A DNA stretch of 64,000 nt, taken from positions 3,590,501-3,654,500 of the forward strand of contig NZ_CP125652.1 of assembly GCF_030053135.1 (NCBI RefSeq). Direction: 5' to 3'. A program made the translations under genes and the position numbers. The notes under the pieces were generated by a model that saw only the letters and a program-made list of their open reading frames with translations, was not told the DNA's origin and ran no database searches. Below, piece after piece: positions 1-8,051 of this stretch. The DNA comes from Rhizobium sp. BT04 (GTDB lineage: Bacteria; Pseudomonadota; Alphaproteobacteria; Rhizobiales; Rhizobiaceae). Numbering within the stretch: the stretch's first letter is position 1; every line of letters starts with the position of its first letter.

Positions 1-1134
1 GGCGTGTGGCTGATCACCGAAAGCGGCGAGCGATATCTCGATTTCGGCGCCGGCGTCGCCGTCACCTCGGTCGGCCACAGCAATCCGCATGTGGTGGGCG
101 CCCTGAAGGAGCAGGCCGACAAGGTCTGGCACCTCTCCAACATCTATGAGATCCCCGGCCAGGAGCGCCTGGCCAAACGGCTGACGGACGCCACCTTCGC
201 CGACAAGGTGTTCTTCACCAATTCGGGCGCCGAGGCGCTCGAATGCGCGATCAAGACGGCGCGCCGCTATCAGTATTCCAAGGGCCATCCCGAGCGCTTC
301 CATATCATCACCTTCGAAGGCGCCTTCCACGGGCGGACGCTGGCGACGATCGCCGCCGGCGGCCAGGAGAAATATCTCGAAGGCTTCGGCCCCAAGGCGC
401 CGGGTTTTGATCAGGTGGCTTTCGGCGATATCGAAGCGGTGCGCGCCGCGATCACCGATGCCACGGCCGCAGTCCTGATCGAGCCGGTGCAGGGCGAGGG
501 CGGCGTGCGTCCCGCCACCCCCGAATTCATGAAGGCGCTTCGCCAGATCTGCGACGAACACGGCCTGCTGCTGATCCTCGACGAGGTCCAGACCGGCGTC
601 GGCCGTACCGGCAAGCTCTTCGCCCATGAATGGTCGGGCGTCACCCCCGACATCATGGCGGTCGCCAAGGGCATCGGCGGCGGGTTCCCGCTCGGTGCCT
701 GCCTTGCCACATCAGAGGCTGCCTCCGGCATGAAGGCCGGCACGCATGGCTCGACCTATGGCGGCAATCCGCTTGCCATGGCCGTCGGCAGCGCCGTGCT
801 CGACATCATTCTCGCCGATGGCTTCCTCCAGCAGGTGCGCGACGTAGCACTGGTTTTCCGCCAGGGCCTCGCCTCGCTGAAGGATCGCTATCCCGATGTG
901 ATTGAGGATATCAGAGGCGAGGGGCTGTTGCTCGGCGTCAAGGCCGCCATTCCCTCGGCCGAACTGCTGCAGGCGATCCGCGCCGCCCATCTGCTCGGCG
1001 TGCCCGCCGGCGACAACGTCATCCGCCTTCTTCCGCCCCTCGTCGTCACCGCCGAGGAAGCCCGCGAGGGTCTTGCCCGCATCGAGCGCGCCGCCGAGAG
1101 CATTCGCGCCTCCAAGGTCAAGAAGACGGCTTGA
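1..1134 (+). CDS. argD: Acetylornithine aminotransferase, 5' end cut by window
   Basis: PLP-dependent class III aminotransferase of arginine synthesis; it interconverts N-acetylornithine and N-acetylglutamate semialdehyde in the cytoplasm. Visible signs are TNSGAEA (phosphate contact), EGAFHGRT, the LILDEVQTG strand with the cofactor-contacting Asp, and [14 protein letters not shown], which carries the Schiff-base lysine. The frame is open from base 1 with no upstream stop. Complete relatives are around 400 residues, so roughly 20 N-terminal residues lie outside the window and the GTG at 4 is probably not the true start. argF follows after 39 bases, an argD-argF operon as in other rhizobia. 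Confidence 0.95.
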   Translation, partial: GVWLITESGERYLDFGAGVAVTSVGHSNPHVVGALKEQADKVWHLSNIYEIPGQERLAKRLTDATFADKVFFTNSGAEALECAIKTARRYQYSKGHPERFHIITFEGAFHGRTLATIAAGGQEKYLEGFGPKAPGFDQVAFGDIEAVRAAITDATAAVLIEPVQGEGGVRPATPEFMKALRQICDEHGLLLILDEVQTGVGRTGKLFAHEWSGVTPDIMAVAKGIGGGFPLGACLATSEAASGMKAGTHGSTYGGNPLAMAVGSAVLDIILADGFLQQVRDVALVFRQGLASLKDRYPDVIEDIRGEGLLLGVKAAIPSAELLQAIRAAHLLGVPAGDNVIRLLPPLVVTAEEAREGLARIERAAESIRASKVKKTA

Positions 1135-1173
1135 AGAGATTGCCGCCCTCGGGCGCAGACAGGTAAGAAGACC

Positions 1174-2088
1174 ATGGCTCCTAAACATTTCCTCGATCTT
1201 TCGGCGGTCACCTCTGCCGATCTCAGAACCATCATGAACGATGCGCTCGCCCGCAAGCAGGCCTTCAAGGCCGGCACCGGCGACAAGCCGCTCGCCGGCA
1301 AGATGCTGGCGATGATCTTCGAAAAGCCGTCGACGCGCACCCGCGTCTCCTTCGATGTCGGCATGCGCCAGCTCGGCGGCGAAACGCTGTTCCTGTCCGG
1401 CACCGAAATGCAGCTCGGCCGCGCCGAAACGATCGGCGACACCGCCAAGGTGCTGTCGCGCTACGTCGATGCGATCATGATCCGCACCACCGAGCATTCC
1501 AGGCTGCTGGAACTCGCCGAGCATGCGACCGTGCCGGTCATCAATGCGCTGACGGATGACACCCATCCCTGCCAGATCATGGCCGATATCATGACCTTCG
1601 AAGAGCATCGCGGCCCGATCAAGGGCAAGACCATCGCCTGGACCGGCGACGGCAACAATGTGCTGCATTCGCTGGTCGAAGGGGCTGCGCGCTTCGGCTA
1701 TCGCATGAACATGGCCGTGCCTCTTGGTTCGGAGCCCAAGGATCACTATCTGAACTGGGCCCGCAATGAGGGCGCCGAAATCATGCTCTGCCATGATGCC
1801 GACCGTGCGGTCGAAGGCGTCGATTGCGTGGTGACCGATACCTGGGTCTCCATGAATCAGGAACATCGGGCCCGGGGTCACAATGTCTTCCAGCCTTACC
1901 AGGTCAATGCGGCCTTGATGGCGAAGGCCGGCAATGATGCATTGTTCATGCATTGCCTGCCGGCTCATCGTGGTGAGGAAGTGACGGACGAGGTGATCGA
2001 CGGTCCGCAATCCGTGGTCTTCGATGAGGCGGAAAACCGTCTTCATGCGCAGAAGTCGATTCTTGCTTGGTGCCTGGGCGCGATCTGA
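1174..2088 (+). CDS. argF: Ornithine carbamoyltransferase
   Basis: Makes citrulline from ornithine and carbamoyl phosphate. The 304-residue length is normal. The carbamoyl-phosphate loop STRTR sits near residue 52 in [13 protein letters not shown] near 130, and the catalytic cysteine motif HCLP near 265 in [11 protein letters not shown]. The ATG at 1174 follows a purine-rich stretch (AGGTAAGAAG). It lies 39 bases behind argD and is probably cotranscribed with it. No irregularities were seen. Confidence 0.97.
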   Translation: MAPKHFLDLSAVTSADLRTIMNDALARKQAFKAGTGDKPLAGKMLAMIFEKPSTRTRVSFDVGMRQLGGETLFLSGTEMQLGRAETIGDTAKVLSRYVDAIMIRTTEHSRLLELAEHATVPVINALTDDTHPCQIMADIMTFEEHRGPIKGKTIAWTGDGNNVLHSLVEGAARFGYRMNMAVPLGSEPKDHYLNWARNEGAEIMLCHDADRAVEGVDCVVTDTWVSMNQEHRARGHNVFQPYQVNAALMAKAGNDALFMHCLPAHRGEEVTDEVIDGPQSVVFDEAENRLHAQKSILAWCLGAI

Positions 2089-2176
2089 ACCATAATCGGA
2101 TGCCGCGAGTCATAGACCTGCGGCCGCGCGAGCGAAGGGCACGCTGACCCATCGCTCCGAAACTAGGAGTAAAGCC

Positions 2177-3172
2177 ATGGCAGAAGCTGCAGCCGCCCTC
2201 GGCCAGTTTGATTTCGCCGGCGATGACCATGTCGTCCCCTTCCAGGTGGAGGGTCTGGACGTGCGCGGCCGCGCCGTCCAGCTCGGCCCGATGCTCGATG
2301 CGATCCTCGAGCGCCATCATTACCCCGCACCCGTCGCCCGCCTGCTTGCCGAAGTCGTCGTCTTGACGGTGCTGCTCGGCACCTCGCTGAAATTCGACGG
2401 CAAGTTCACGGTGCAGACCAAGGGCGATGGCCCGGTCGATCTTCTCGTCGCCGATTTCGCGACGCCGGAAAATGTCCGCGCCTATGCCCGCTTCGATCAG
2501 GCGCTGCTCAACAAAGCGATCGCAGCAGGCGAAACCGAGCCGGAGCAATTGCTCGGCCGGGGCGTGCTCGCCTTCACCATCGACCAGGGCAAGTTCGGCC
2601 AGCCCTACCAGGGCATCGTCGAACTCGACGGCACCTCGCTCGAGGAGATTGCCGGCGTCTATTTCCGTCAGTCGGAGCAGATCCCGACACGGGTGCGCCT
2701 GGCCGCAGCCGAACTCTTCGATCGCGACGATGCCGGCAAGCCGCGCCATCGCTGGCGGGCAGGCGGCCTTGTCGCCCAGTTCCTGCCGGAAGCACCCGAG
2801 CGCATGCGCCGGCCGGATCTCCACGGCGGCGACGGCGACACCGGCAGCCGCCCGCATGGTGAGGACGATGCCTGGCTCGAAGCCCGTTCGCTGGTCGAGA
2901 CCATCGACGCCGATGAACTGACCGATCCGCTGGTTGGTACCGAACGGCTGCTGTTCCGCCTGTTCCACGAGCGCGGTGTCCGCGTCTACGAACCGCGCGC
3001 CGTCTTCGACCGCTGCAGCTGCTCGCGCGACAAGATCAAGGGCGTGCTGAAGGGCTTCACCGCCGAGGAGATCGAGGCCAGCCAGGAAAACGGCGAAATC
3101 GCCGTCACCTGCGAATTCTGCTCGACCACCTACCGCTTCGAGCCGGCCGAGCTTCAGCCGGCCGAAGGTTGA
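2177..3172 (+). CDS. hslO: Redox-regulated chaperonin Hsp33
   Basis: Cytoplasmic holdase activated by oxidation. The 331-residue protein ends with the zinc-binding redox switch: CxC (DRCSCSRDKI) and CxxC (TCEFCSTTY), about 30 residues apart. This four-cysteine pattern defines the family. The ATG at 2177 has a good ribosome site (AGGAG, 9 bases upstream). It lies 88 bases after argF in the same direction, a placement I know from other rhizobia; it may share the arginine transcript or have its own promoter. Confidence 0.96.
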   Translation: MAEAAAALGQFDFAGDDHVVPFQVEGLDVRGRAVQLGPMLDAILERHHYPAPVARLLAEVVVLTVLLGTSLKFDGKFTVQTKGDGPVDLLVADFATPENVRAYARFDQALLNKAIAAGETEPEQLLGRGVLAFTIDQGKFGQPYQGIVELDGTSLEEIAGVYFRQSEQIPTRVRLAAAELFDRDDAGKPRHRWRAGGLVAQFLPEAPERMRRPDLHGGDGDTGSRPHGEDDAWLEARSLVETIDADELTDPLVGTERLLFRLFHERGVRVYEPRAVFDRCSCSRDKIKGVLKGFTAEEIEASQENGEIAVTCEFCSTTYRFEPAELQPAEG

Positions 3173-3294
3173 GGACACGCACAGCGAGCAATAAAAGATT
3201 AGCGATGATGCAGCACGGTGACTCGACTTTGCGTAGTCACTGTGCACCTATTCTGTTTCTTGGTTCTGGCCTAAGAAAGCGGGATGGGGCGTTG

Positions 3295-3882
3295 ATGCGA
3301 CTTTTGTTTTTTGTACTCGCACTCATAGCTGCGGTGCCACGAATGAGCTTGGCTGATGACGAGACAGTCCAATGGAAAGAAGTCGGCGGCTGGAAGGTGG
3401 CTGTCGACAAGACCCTAGGCAACGGCTGCTTTGTTCTGACTTCCTTCGAAGACGGCACGGTTTTTCGTCTTGGCCTCAATTATGTCAAAAAGGAAAGTCC
3501 TTTTTACATTCTGATTGGAAATGTAAATTGGAAATCCTTGGAAGACGGGAAGCAGTATCCCCTTGAATTTTATTTAGATCGCTCAAAATGGACAGTTGAT
3601 GCGAGCGCCGTGGACCTTGATGGCTTTAAGGCATTATGGATCGATTTTAAGGATTCGAGCTTGGTTGCCGAGTTCGCTCGTAAATTGAGCTTTCGCGCGA
3701 CCTTTAACGGAAAACAGATTGTTGCCCTGAGTTTAAAAAATTCCGTCAAGGCAACCGACGAGATGCTCGCCTGCCAAAAAGCGGTAAATGCTGCCGTTGC
3801 CCAACAGCCGGCGCCGCCACAATCAAAAGATCCGTTTGAAGCAAAGCCAGGTACTCAGGCCTCGGATCCTTTTGACCTTTAA
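3295..3882 (+). CDS. Secreted protein of unknown function
   Basis: The frame is open from 3169, but the ATG at 3295 begins a clear signal peptide (MRLLFFVLALIAAV, cleavage near SLA/DD) and is preferred, giving 195 residues. The mature part has WKEVGGWKVAVD, a conserved-looking cysteine in GNGCFVL, a second cysteine near the C-terminus and a Pro/Gln-rich tail with two DPF motifs. The pattern vaguely recalls small IalB-like exported proteins of rhizobia, but I do not recognise the family securely. Codon usage is clearly more AT-rich than the neighbours, which suggests acquired or poorly adapted DNA. Confidence 0.7.
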   Translation: MRLLFFVLALIAAVPRMSLADDETVQWKEVGGWKVAVDKTLGNGCFVLTSFEDGTVFRLGLNYVKKESPFYILIGNVNWKSLEDGKQYPLEFYLDRSKWTVDASAVDLDGFKALWIDFKDSSLVAEFARKLSFRATFNGKQIVALSLKNSVKATDEMLACQKAVNAAVAQQPAPPQSKDPFEAKPGTQASDPFDL

Positions 3883-3975
3883 AGCATGTCGCGCGTGCAG
3901 CAGTTTTAGCAAAGACATACGAAAAACAAAGACCTAAAGCGCGGCACGCGAACCTGAAAGATCGCGACGCGCCTT
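3883..3975. repeat. Decayed rhizobial intergenic repeat
   Basis: The stretch contains word patterns such as AAAGCATGTCGCGCG, AAAACAAAGACCTAAAGCGCG and GATCGCGACGCGC that I recall as a frequent dispersed intergenic element of Rhizobium/Agrobacterium genomes. It lies between two convergent genes. Identification is by memory of the pattern; genome-wide copy number is not visible here. Confidence 0.5.
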
Positions 3976-4077
3976 AGCAGATGATTGACGGAAGATGACG
4001 TCTGGATGCCCTGCGCTCATAGGACGCGCTGGGCCCCTCTGCCGCTTTCAATCTGCGCTCGATTTCGGGATCATACG

Positions 4078-4488
4078 TCAGTTAAGCACCCGCAGCAGCC
4101 CCGGTGAATCCAGCGAGAAGGCGGGGATGTCGACATCGAATATCTCGCCTTCGTCCGTTTCCATCTGGTAATGGCCGAACATCAGTCCGGAGGGGGTGTC
4201 GAGCGGGCAGCCGGAGGAATATTCGTAGGTGTCGCCGGGGCTGAGCCGCGGCTGTTCGCCGACGACGCCGGGGCCTGTCACTTCGTCCACCTGTCCGTTC
4301 TGGTCGGTGATGTTCCAGTAACGGTTGACCAGGCGAACGGCTATGCCGGAATTGTTGCTGATGACAATCCGGTAACCCCAGACATAGCGATCGTCTTCCG
4401 GATCGGATTGCTCCTCCAGATAGAACGGTTCGACGACGACTTCGATATCCTTTGTGAGGGCGCGATACATGCCTTGCACCTTAGTCAA
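4078..4488 (-). CDS. apaG: ApaG/DUF525 domain protein
   Basis: Small fibronectin-III-like beta protein of the ApaG family, 136 residues (130 if the internal ATG at MYRALT is the start). Motifs seen: [15 protein letters not shown], the glycine-rich GPGVVGEQP, the [12 protein letters not shown] turn and MFGHYQM. Its molecular role is unsettled; mutants in other bacteria affect Ap4A level and cation efflux. It lies downstream of metZ on the same strand but 224 bases away, so cotranscription is doubtful. Confidence 0.95.
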   Translation of the reverse strand: MTKVQGMYRALTKDIEVVVEPFYLEEQSDPEDDRYVWGYRIVISNNSGIAVRLVNRYWNITDQNGQVDEVTGPGVVGEQPRLSPGDTYEYSSGCPLDTPSGLMFGHYQMETDEGEIFDVDIPAFSLDSPGLLRVLN

Positions 4489-4563
4489 GATATGTTACCC
4501 GTATCTTATAAAGAGGCCATGTCCGTCAAGGAACGGAACGTTGATCAGTGATGAAACCGTCAT

Positions 4564-4582
4564 GATCGAAGGGTTTTCGATC
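4564..4582 (-). other. Inverted repeat downstream of metZ
   Basis: A 7-bp perfect stem (GATCGAA / TTCGATC) with a 5-base loop lies between metZ and apaG. It could end metZ transcripts, but no long T-run follows on either strand, so a terminator role is only possible. Confidence 0.3.
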
Positions 4583-4712
4583 GTTAAGCCTAATCGTCAG
4601 TGTTAATTTTACCTCCGAACGCCGGCGCGGGCGAACTTGTTCCCCCCGACCTCACGGAGCGAGGTCCGGCAGCGGCCGAACCGCGAATGGGTCCGGCCGC
4701 TATTCCAGTCGG

Positions 4713-5897
4713 TCAGGCCGAGACCTTGGCAAGCGCCTTGGCGAAATCCTCGATCAGGTCGTCGGTATCCTCGATGCCGGCCGAAAGGCGCACCGTGCCG
4801 GGAGAGATGCCGAGTTCGGCACGCGCCTCCTCCGTCAAGTTCTTGTGCGTCGTCGTGGCCGGATGGGTGATCAGGCTTTTGCTGTCGCCGAGATTGTTGG
4901 AGATCTTGACGATATCGAGTGCGTTCTGCAGCGCGAAGGCCGCTTCCTTGCCGCCCTTCAGCTCGAAGGCGACGAGGGTCGAGCCGCCGGTCATCTGCTT
5001 GGCGATGATATCGGCCTGCGGATGGTCCTTGCGGCCGGGATAGATCACCTTGGCGACCTTGCCCTGCTCGGCCAGAAAGTCGGCGATCTTCGCCGCATTC
5101 TGCGTCTGCTGGCGCACCCGTAGCGGCAGCGTCTCGATGCCTTTCAACAGCGTCCAGGCGTTGAACGGCGACATGGCCGGGCCGGTATGGCGGAAGTAAT
5201 CGTGCAGGTTCTCGTCGATCCATTCCTTGTCCGCAAGCACCACGCCGCCGAGGCAGCGGCCCTGGCCGTCAATATGCTTGGTGGCGGAATAGACGACGAT
5301 GTGGGCGCCGAGCTCCAAGGGCTTCTGGAACAGCGGCGTGGCGAAGACGTTGTCGACCACGACCTTGGCGCCGACCTGGTTGGCGAGCTTGGCGACCCCT
5401 GCGATATCGACCACCTCGAGCGTCGGGTTGGTCGGGCTTTCCAGGAAGAACACCTTGGTGTTCGGCCGGATCGCCTCTTCCCAATTCTTGAGATCGCGGC
5501 CGTCGACCAGCGTGCATTCGATACCGTATTTCGGCGCCAATGTTTCCACAACCCAGCGGCAGGAGCCGAACAGGGCGCGGGCCGCGACGATATGGTCGCC
5601 GGCCTTGACCTGGCAGAGGACTGCGGCGGCGACGGCCGCCATGCCGGAGGCGGTAGCGCGGGCGTCTTCGGCGCCTTCGAGCATGCACATGCGCTTTTCG
5701 AACATGTCGTTGGTGGGGCTGCCGTAGCGGGCATAGATGAAGCCGTCGGTCTCGCCCTTGAAGCGGGCTTCGGCCGCTTCCGAGGTGTCATAGACGAAAC
5801 CTTGCGTGAGATAGATTGCCTCGGAGGTCTCGCCATATTGCGAACGCAGCGTTCCGCCGTGGACGAGTTGGGTTGCCGGGCGCCAGGTCTTGCTCAT
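4713..5897 (-). CDS. metZ: O-succinylhomoserine sulfhydrylase
   Basis: Cys/Met-metabolism PLP enzyme making homocysteine directly from O-succinyl- (or O-acetyl-) homoserine and sulfide. The chosen start is the ATG at 5897 (MSKTWRPATQLVHGG, 394 residues) with GAAGGTG 6 bases upstream. Family marks: RYGSPTND, the EGAEDARATASGMAA phosphate loop, ESPTNPTLEV, and YSATKHIDGQGR with the PLP lysine. A SAM-II riboswitch and an intrinsic terminator precede it, so expression should fall when S-adenosylmethionine is plentiful. metZ and closely related metB/metC-like sulfhydrylases are hard to split; the riboswitch supports metZ. Confidence 0.92.
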   Translation of the reverse strand: MSKTWRPATQLVHGGTLRSQYGETSEAIYLTQGFVYDTSEAAEARFKGETDGFIYARYGSPTNDMFEKRMCMLEGAEDARATASGMAAVAAAVLCQVKAGDHIVAARALFGSCRWVVETLAPKYGIECTLVDGRDLKNWEEAIRPNTKVFFLESPTNPTLEVVDIAGVAKLANQVGAKVVVDNVFATPLFQKPLELGAHIVVYSATKHIDGQGRCLGGVVLADKEWIDENLHDYFRHTGPAMSPFNAWTLLKGIETLPLRVRQQTQNAAKIADFLAEQGKVAKVIYPGRKDHPQADIIAKQMTGGSTLVAFELKGGKEAAFALQNALDIVKISNNLGDSKSLITHPATTTHKNLTEEARAELGISPGTVRLSAGIEDTDDLIEDFAKALAKVSA

Positions 5898-5916
5898 GCC
5901 ATCACCTTCACATAAC

Positions 5917-5947
5917 AAAAAAACCGGTCGCAAAAGCAGACCGGTTT
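5917..5947 (-). terminator. metZ: Intrinsic terminator of the metZ leader
   Basis: On the minus strand a perfect 9-bp stem (AAACCGGTC / GACCGGTTT) closes a 9-base loop and runs into seven T residues, about 20 bases before the metZ start codon. It lies directly behind the SAM-II aptamer, as expected for a transcription-terminating riboswitch. Confidence 0.88.
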
Positions 5948-5950
5948 CAA

Positions 5951-6010
5951 CCCGGTCTTTTTAGCCACTTGTTTAACGTGGCTGCAAGCCGACCGGCCAA
6001 ATCACCACGG
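5951..6010 (-). promoter_or_regulatory. metZ: SAM-II riboswitch aptamer (metA/metZ leader type)
   Basis: Read on the minus strand, the P1 stem is CGTGGT / GCCACG, enclosing the conserved GATTTGGCC and GCTTGCAG segments. It is followed by CGTTAAACAAG and GGCTAAAAAGACCGG, the strands that form the pseudoknot. This matches the alphaproteobacterial SAM-II consensus known upstream of metA and metZ. The last segment GACCGG can pair with the aptamer loop (GGCCGGTC) or, alternatively, with CCGGTC of the terminator 5' arm, which gives a direct anti-terminator switch. Confidence 0.92.
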
Positions 6011-6091
6011 GATAATTCTGCAATACTGCTGTTAGCTGCTTGCGTCAATTCCCCGAGTTTGGTTTTGTCGGCGGCAAATGATGGATGAGGC

Positions 6092-7186
6092 ATGATGGCT
6101 CGTGAAACGGGAATTCTGGCGGATCGCGCGATCTCCGCGCTGTTCGAAGCGGAGCGTCTGATCTCCGAACGGGAGCTGGACCGCGACCAGATCCAGCCGG
6201 CAAGTCTCGACCTGCGCTTGGGCGCCAAGGCCTTTCGCGTGCGCGCCAGCTTCATGCCCGGGCCCTCGCACCTGGTGTCCGACAAGCTCGACCGGCTGAG
6301 CCTGCATGTCATCGACCTCACCGAAGGCGCGGTGCTCGAAACCGGCTGCGTCTACATCGTGCCGCTGATGGAGAGCCTGGCGCTGCCGGCCGACATGTCG
6401 GCCTCGGCCAATCCGAAGAGCTCGACCGGCCGCCTCGATATCTTTACCCGCGTCATTACCGACTACGCCCAGGAATTCGACAAGATCCCGGCGGGTTATT
6501 CCGGCCCGCTCTATCTCGAAATCAGCCCGCGCACCTTCCCGATCGTCGTGCGCCGCGGCTCGCGCCTGTCGCAGATCCGCTTCCGCGTCGGCCATTCCCT
6601 GCTCGGCGAGCCGGAATTGTTGAAGCTGCATGAAAGCGAGACCCTGGTCGCCAGCAAGCAGCCGAACGTATCGGGCGGCGGTATCGCGCTGTCGATCGAC
6701 CTTGCCGGCGACAAGGACGGCCTGATCGGTTATCGCGGCAAACATCACACCGCCGTCGTCGATGTCGACAAGAAAGATCAGCACGACATCTATGATTTCT
6801 GGGAGCCGCTCTATAGCCGCGGTCGCAACGAGCTGATCCTCGATCCCGACGAGTTCTATATCCTCGTCTCGCGCGAGGCGGTGCACGTGCCGCCGGATTA
6901 TGCCGCCGAGATGACGCCCTTCGATCCGCTGGTCGGCGAATTCCGCGTCCATTATGCCGGCTTCTTCGATCCGGGCTTTGGCCATGCCCCGGCCGGCGGC
7001 CGCGGCAGCCGCGCCGTGCTCGAAGTCCGCAGCCACGAAGTGCCCTTCATCCTCGAAGACGGCCAGATCGTCGGCCGCCTGGTCTACGAACACATGCAGG
7101 AAAAGCCCGCCAGCCTCTACGGCTCCGGCCTCGGCTCCAACTACCAGGCCCAGGGCCTCAAGCTCTCGAAGCACTTCCGCATCTGA
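6092..7186 (+). CDS. dcd: dCTP deaminase, long two-domain form
   Basis: Converts dCTP to dUTP for thymidylate supply. At 364 residues it is about twice the usual 190-residue Dcd and looks like two fused dUTPase-fold halves, a form found in alphaproteobacteria. The N-half has IQPASLDLRLG, the substrate motif PKSSTGRLD, EFDKIPAGYSGPLYLEI and RGSRLSQIRF. The C-half repeats the pattern with PFDPLVGEFRVHYAGFFDPGFG and ends YQAQGLKLSKHF. Two adjacent ATGs (6092, 6095) follow GATGAGG. It is divergent from metZ across the riboswitch leader. Confidence 0.9.
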   Translation: MMARETGILADRAISALFEAERLISERELDRDQIQPASLDLRLGAKAFRVRASFMPGPSHLVSDKLDRLSLHVIDLTEGAVLETGCVYIVPLMESLALPADMSASANPKSSTGRLDIFTRVITDYAQEFDKIPAGYSGPLYLEISPRTFPIVVRRGSRLSQIRFRVGHSLLGEPELLKLHESETLVASKQPNVSGGGIALSIDLAGDKDGLIGYRGKHHTAVVDVDKKDQHDIYDFWEPLYSRGRNELILDPDEFYILVSREAVHVPPDYAAEMTPFDPLVGEFRVHYAGFFDPGFGHAPAGGRGSRAVLEVRSHEVPFILEDGQIVGRLVYEHMQEKPASLYGSGLGSNYQAQGLKLSKHFRI

Positions 7187-7245
7187 GGCTTCCCGGCGGC
7201 CGCGACTTGACAGCGGCCCCCATCTGTTGGAAATCTCAGCGCATC

Positions 7246-7319
7246 GCGGGTGTAGCTCAATGGTAGAGCAGCAGCTTCCCAAGCTGAATACGAGGGTTCG
7301 ATTCCCTTCACCCGCTCCA
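7246..7319 (+). tRNA. tRNA-Gly (anticodon CCC)
   Basis: Complete cloverleaf: acceptor GCGGGTG / CACCCGC, D stem GCTC / GAGC, anticodon loop TTCCCAA with CCC at 7278-7280, T arm GAGGG-TTCGATT-CCCTT, and an encoded CCA end at 7317-7319. The anticodon stem has one G-A mismatch at its outer end. It reads the GGG glycine codon. Confidence 0.96.
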
Positions 7320-7523
7320 GCTGCCCCTCAGGCTAGTTGTCTACTAACGTCCACAGACGTCCAATAAATCCATGTAAATCAGTGGCATAAAGAGGCCCCG
7401 GGCGTCCGTTCGCCGCCTTTTGAAGGCGCTTCGCGATCTTTTATGAAAAGGGTTGCGCGCAGGCATCGGCTCCTACAAGGAAACAGATGGCGCCTCGGCC
7501 GCGCGCAACCCCTAGCTTCGCCT
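7320..7523. other. tRNA-flanking non-coding stretch with attachment-site-like repeats
   Basis: Directly after the tRNA, ACGTCCA occurs twice (7347-7353 and 7357-7363), one helical turn apart, followed by an AT-richer segment. Such spaced short direct repeats next to a tRNA 3' end resemble integrase arm sites or the edge of an integrated element. No integrase gene is present in the window and no second copy of the tRNA 3' end was seen, so this is at best a remnant. The remaining bases to 7523 show no gene. Confidence 0.35.
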
Positions 7524-8033
7524 TTATTTGGTCCTACTGACGCTCGTCTCAATCCTCCCCAATTGAGAACTTACGTAGTCGCCGTGGCGAAGCTTTGCGA
7601 ATTCGTCGGTGGCTTGTGCCAGTGCGCTCTTGAAAACGTACCATTCACCGTCCGGTTCGCGTTTCTGATAGATCAGGCCGCCCTTCTTGCGGTGGCTGAA
7701 GCAGGTGATTGCCGTCGCCGTTCCGGTCTTGGCGTGCCAGTCGGCGTTGAAGCAGAGTTTCCCCGACTCCGTGATGAACCAGCGGCCCATGCCGAAGGAT
7801 GGCGAGCCATTTTCCCGCGACCAGGCGGTAAAGCGACGCGCCTTTGTGGAGAAGTAGCCGGCGCCGGCTTTCCACATCCAGGAATTCTGGTTGTAGAGCC
7901 GATAGATTTCCGCGCTGCTCATCGGCTTTGCGGTCTCGATCCCCGCAGGCTCATTGGTTCCGGCAGCGGACGCGGCCGTGGCGATACCGCTGGTCAGGGC
8001 CACGGCCAGGAGCATTTTTTGAAGCATGGACAT
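7524..8033 (-). CDS. Secreted DUF995-type protein, last gene of polysaccharide operon
   Basis: A 169-residue protein with signal peptide (MLLAVALTSGIATAASA) and a DUF995-like mature part: MSSAEIYRLYNQNSWMWKAGAGYF, GSPSFGMGRWFITESGKLCF and a second cysteine in AITCFSHR, which could form a disulfide. DUF995 proteins are small rhizobial exported proteins of unknown function. The ATG lies 18 bases behind the upstream hydrolase stop, with GAAGGAACC as ribosome site, so it is cotranscribed. By position it could be the counterpart of the exported protein gene apsE of the S. meliloti locus; that is inference from order, not similarity. Confidence 0.75.
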   Translation of the reverse strand: MSMLQKMLLAVALTSGIATAASAAGTNEPAGIETAKPMSSAEIYRLYNQNSWMWKAGAGYFSTKARRFTAWSRENGSPSFGMGRWFITESGKLCFNADWHAKTGTATAITCFSHRKKGGLIYQKREPDGEWYVFKSALAQATDEFAKLRHGDYVSSQLGRIETSVSRTK

Positions 8034-8051
8034 GTTCAGGTTCCTTCTTGT

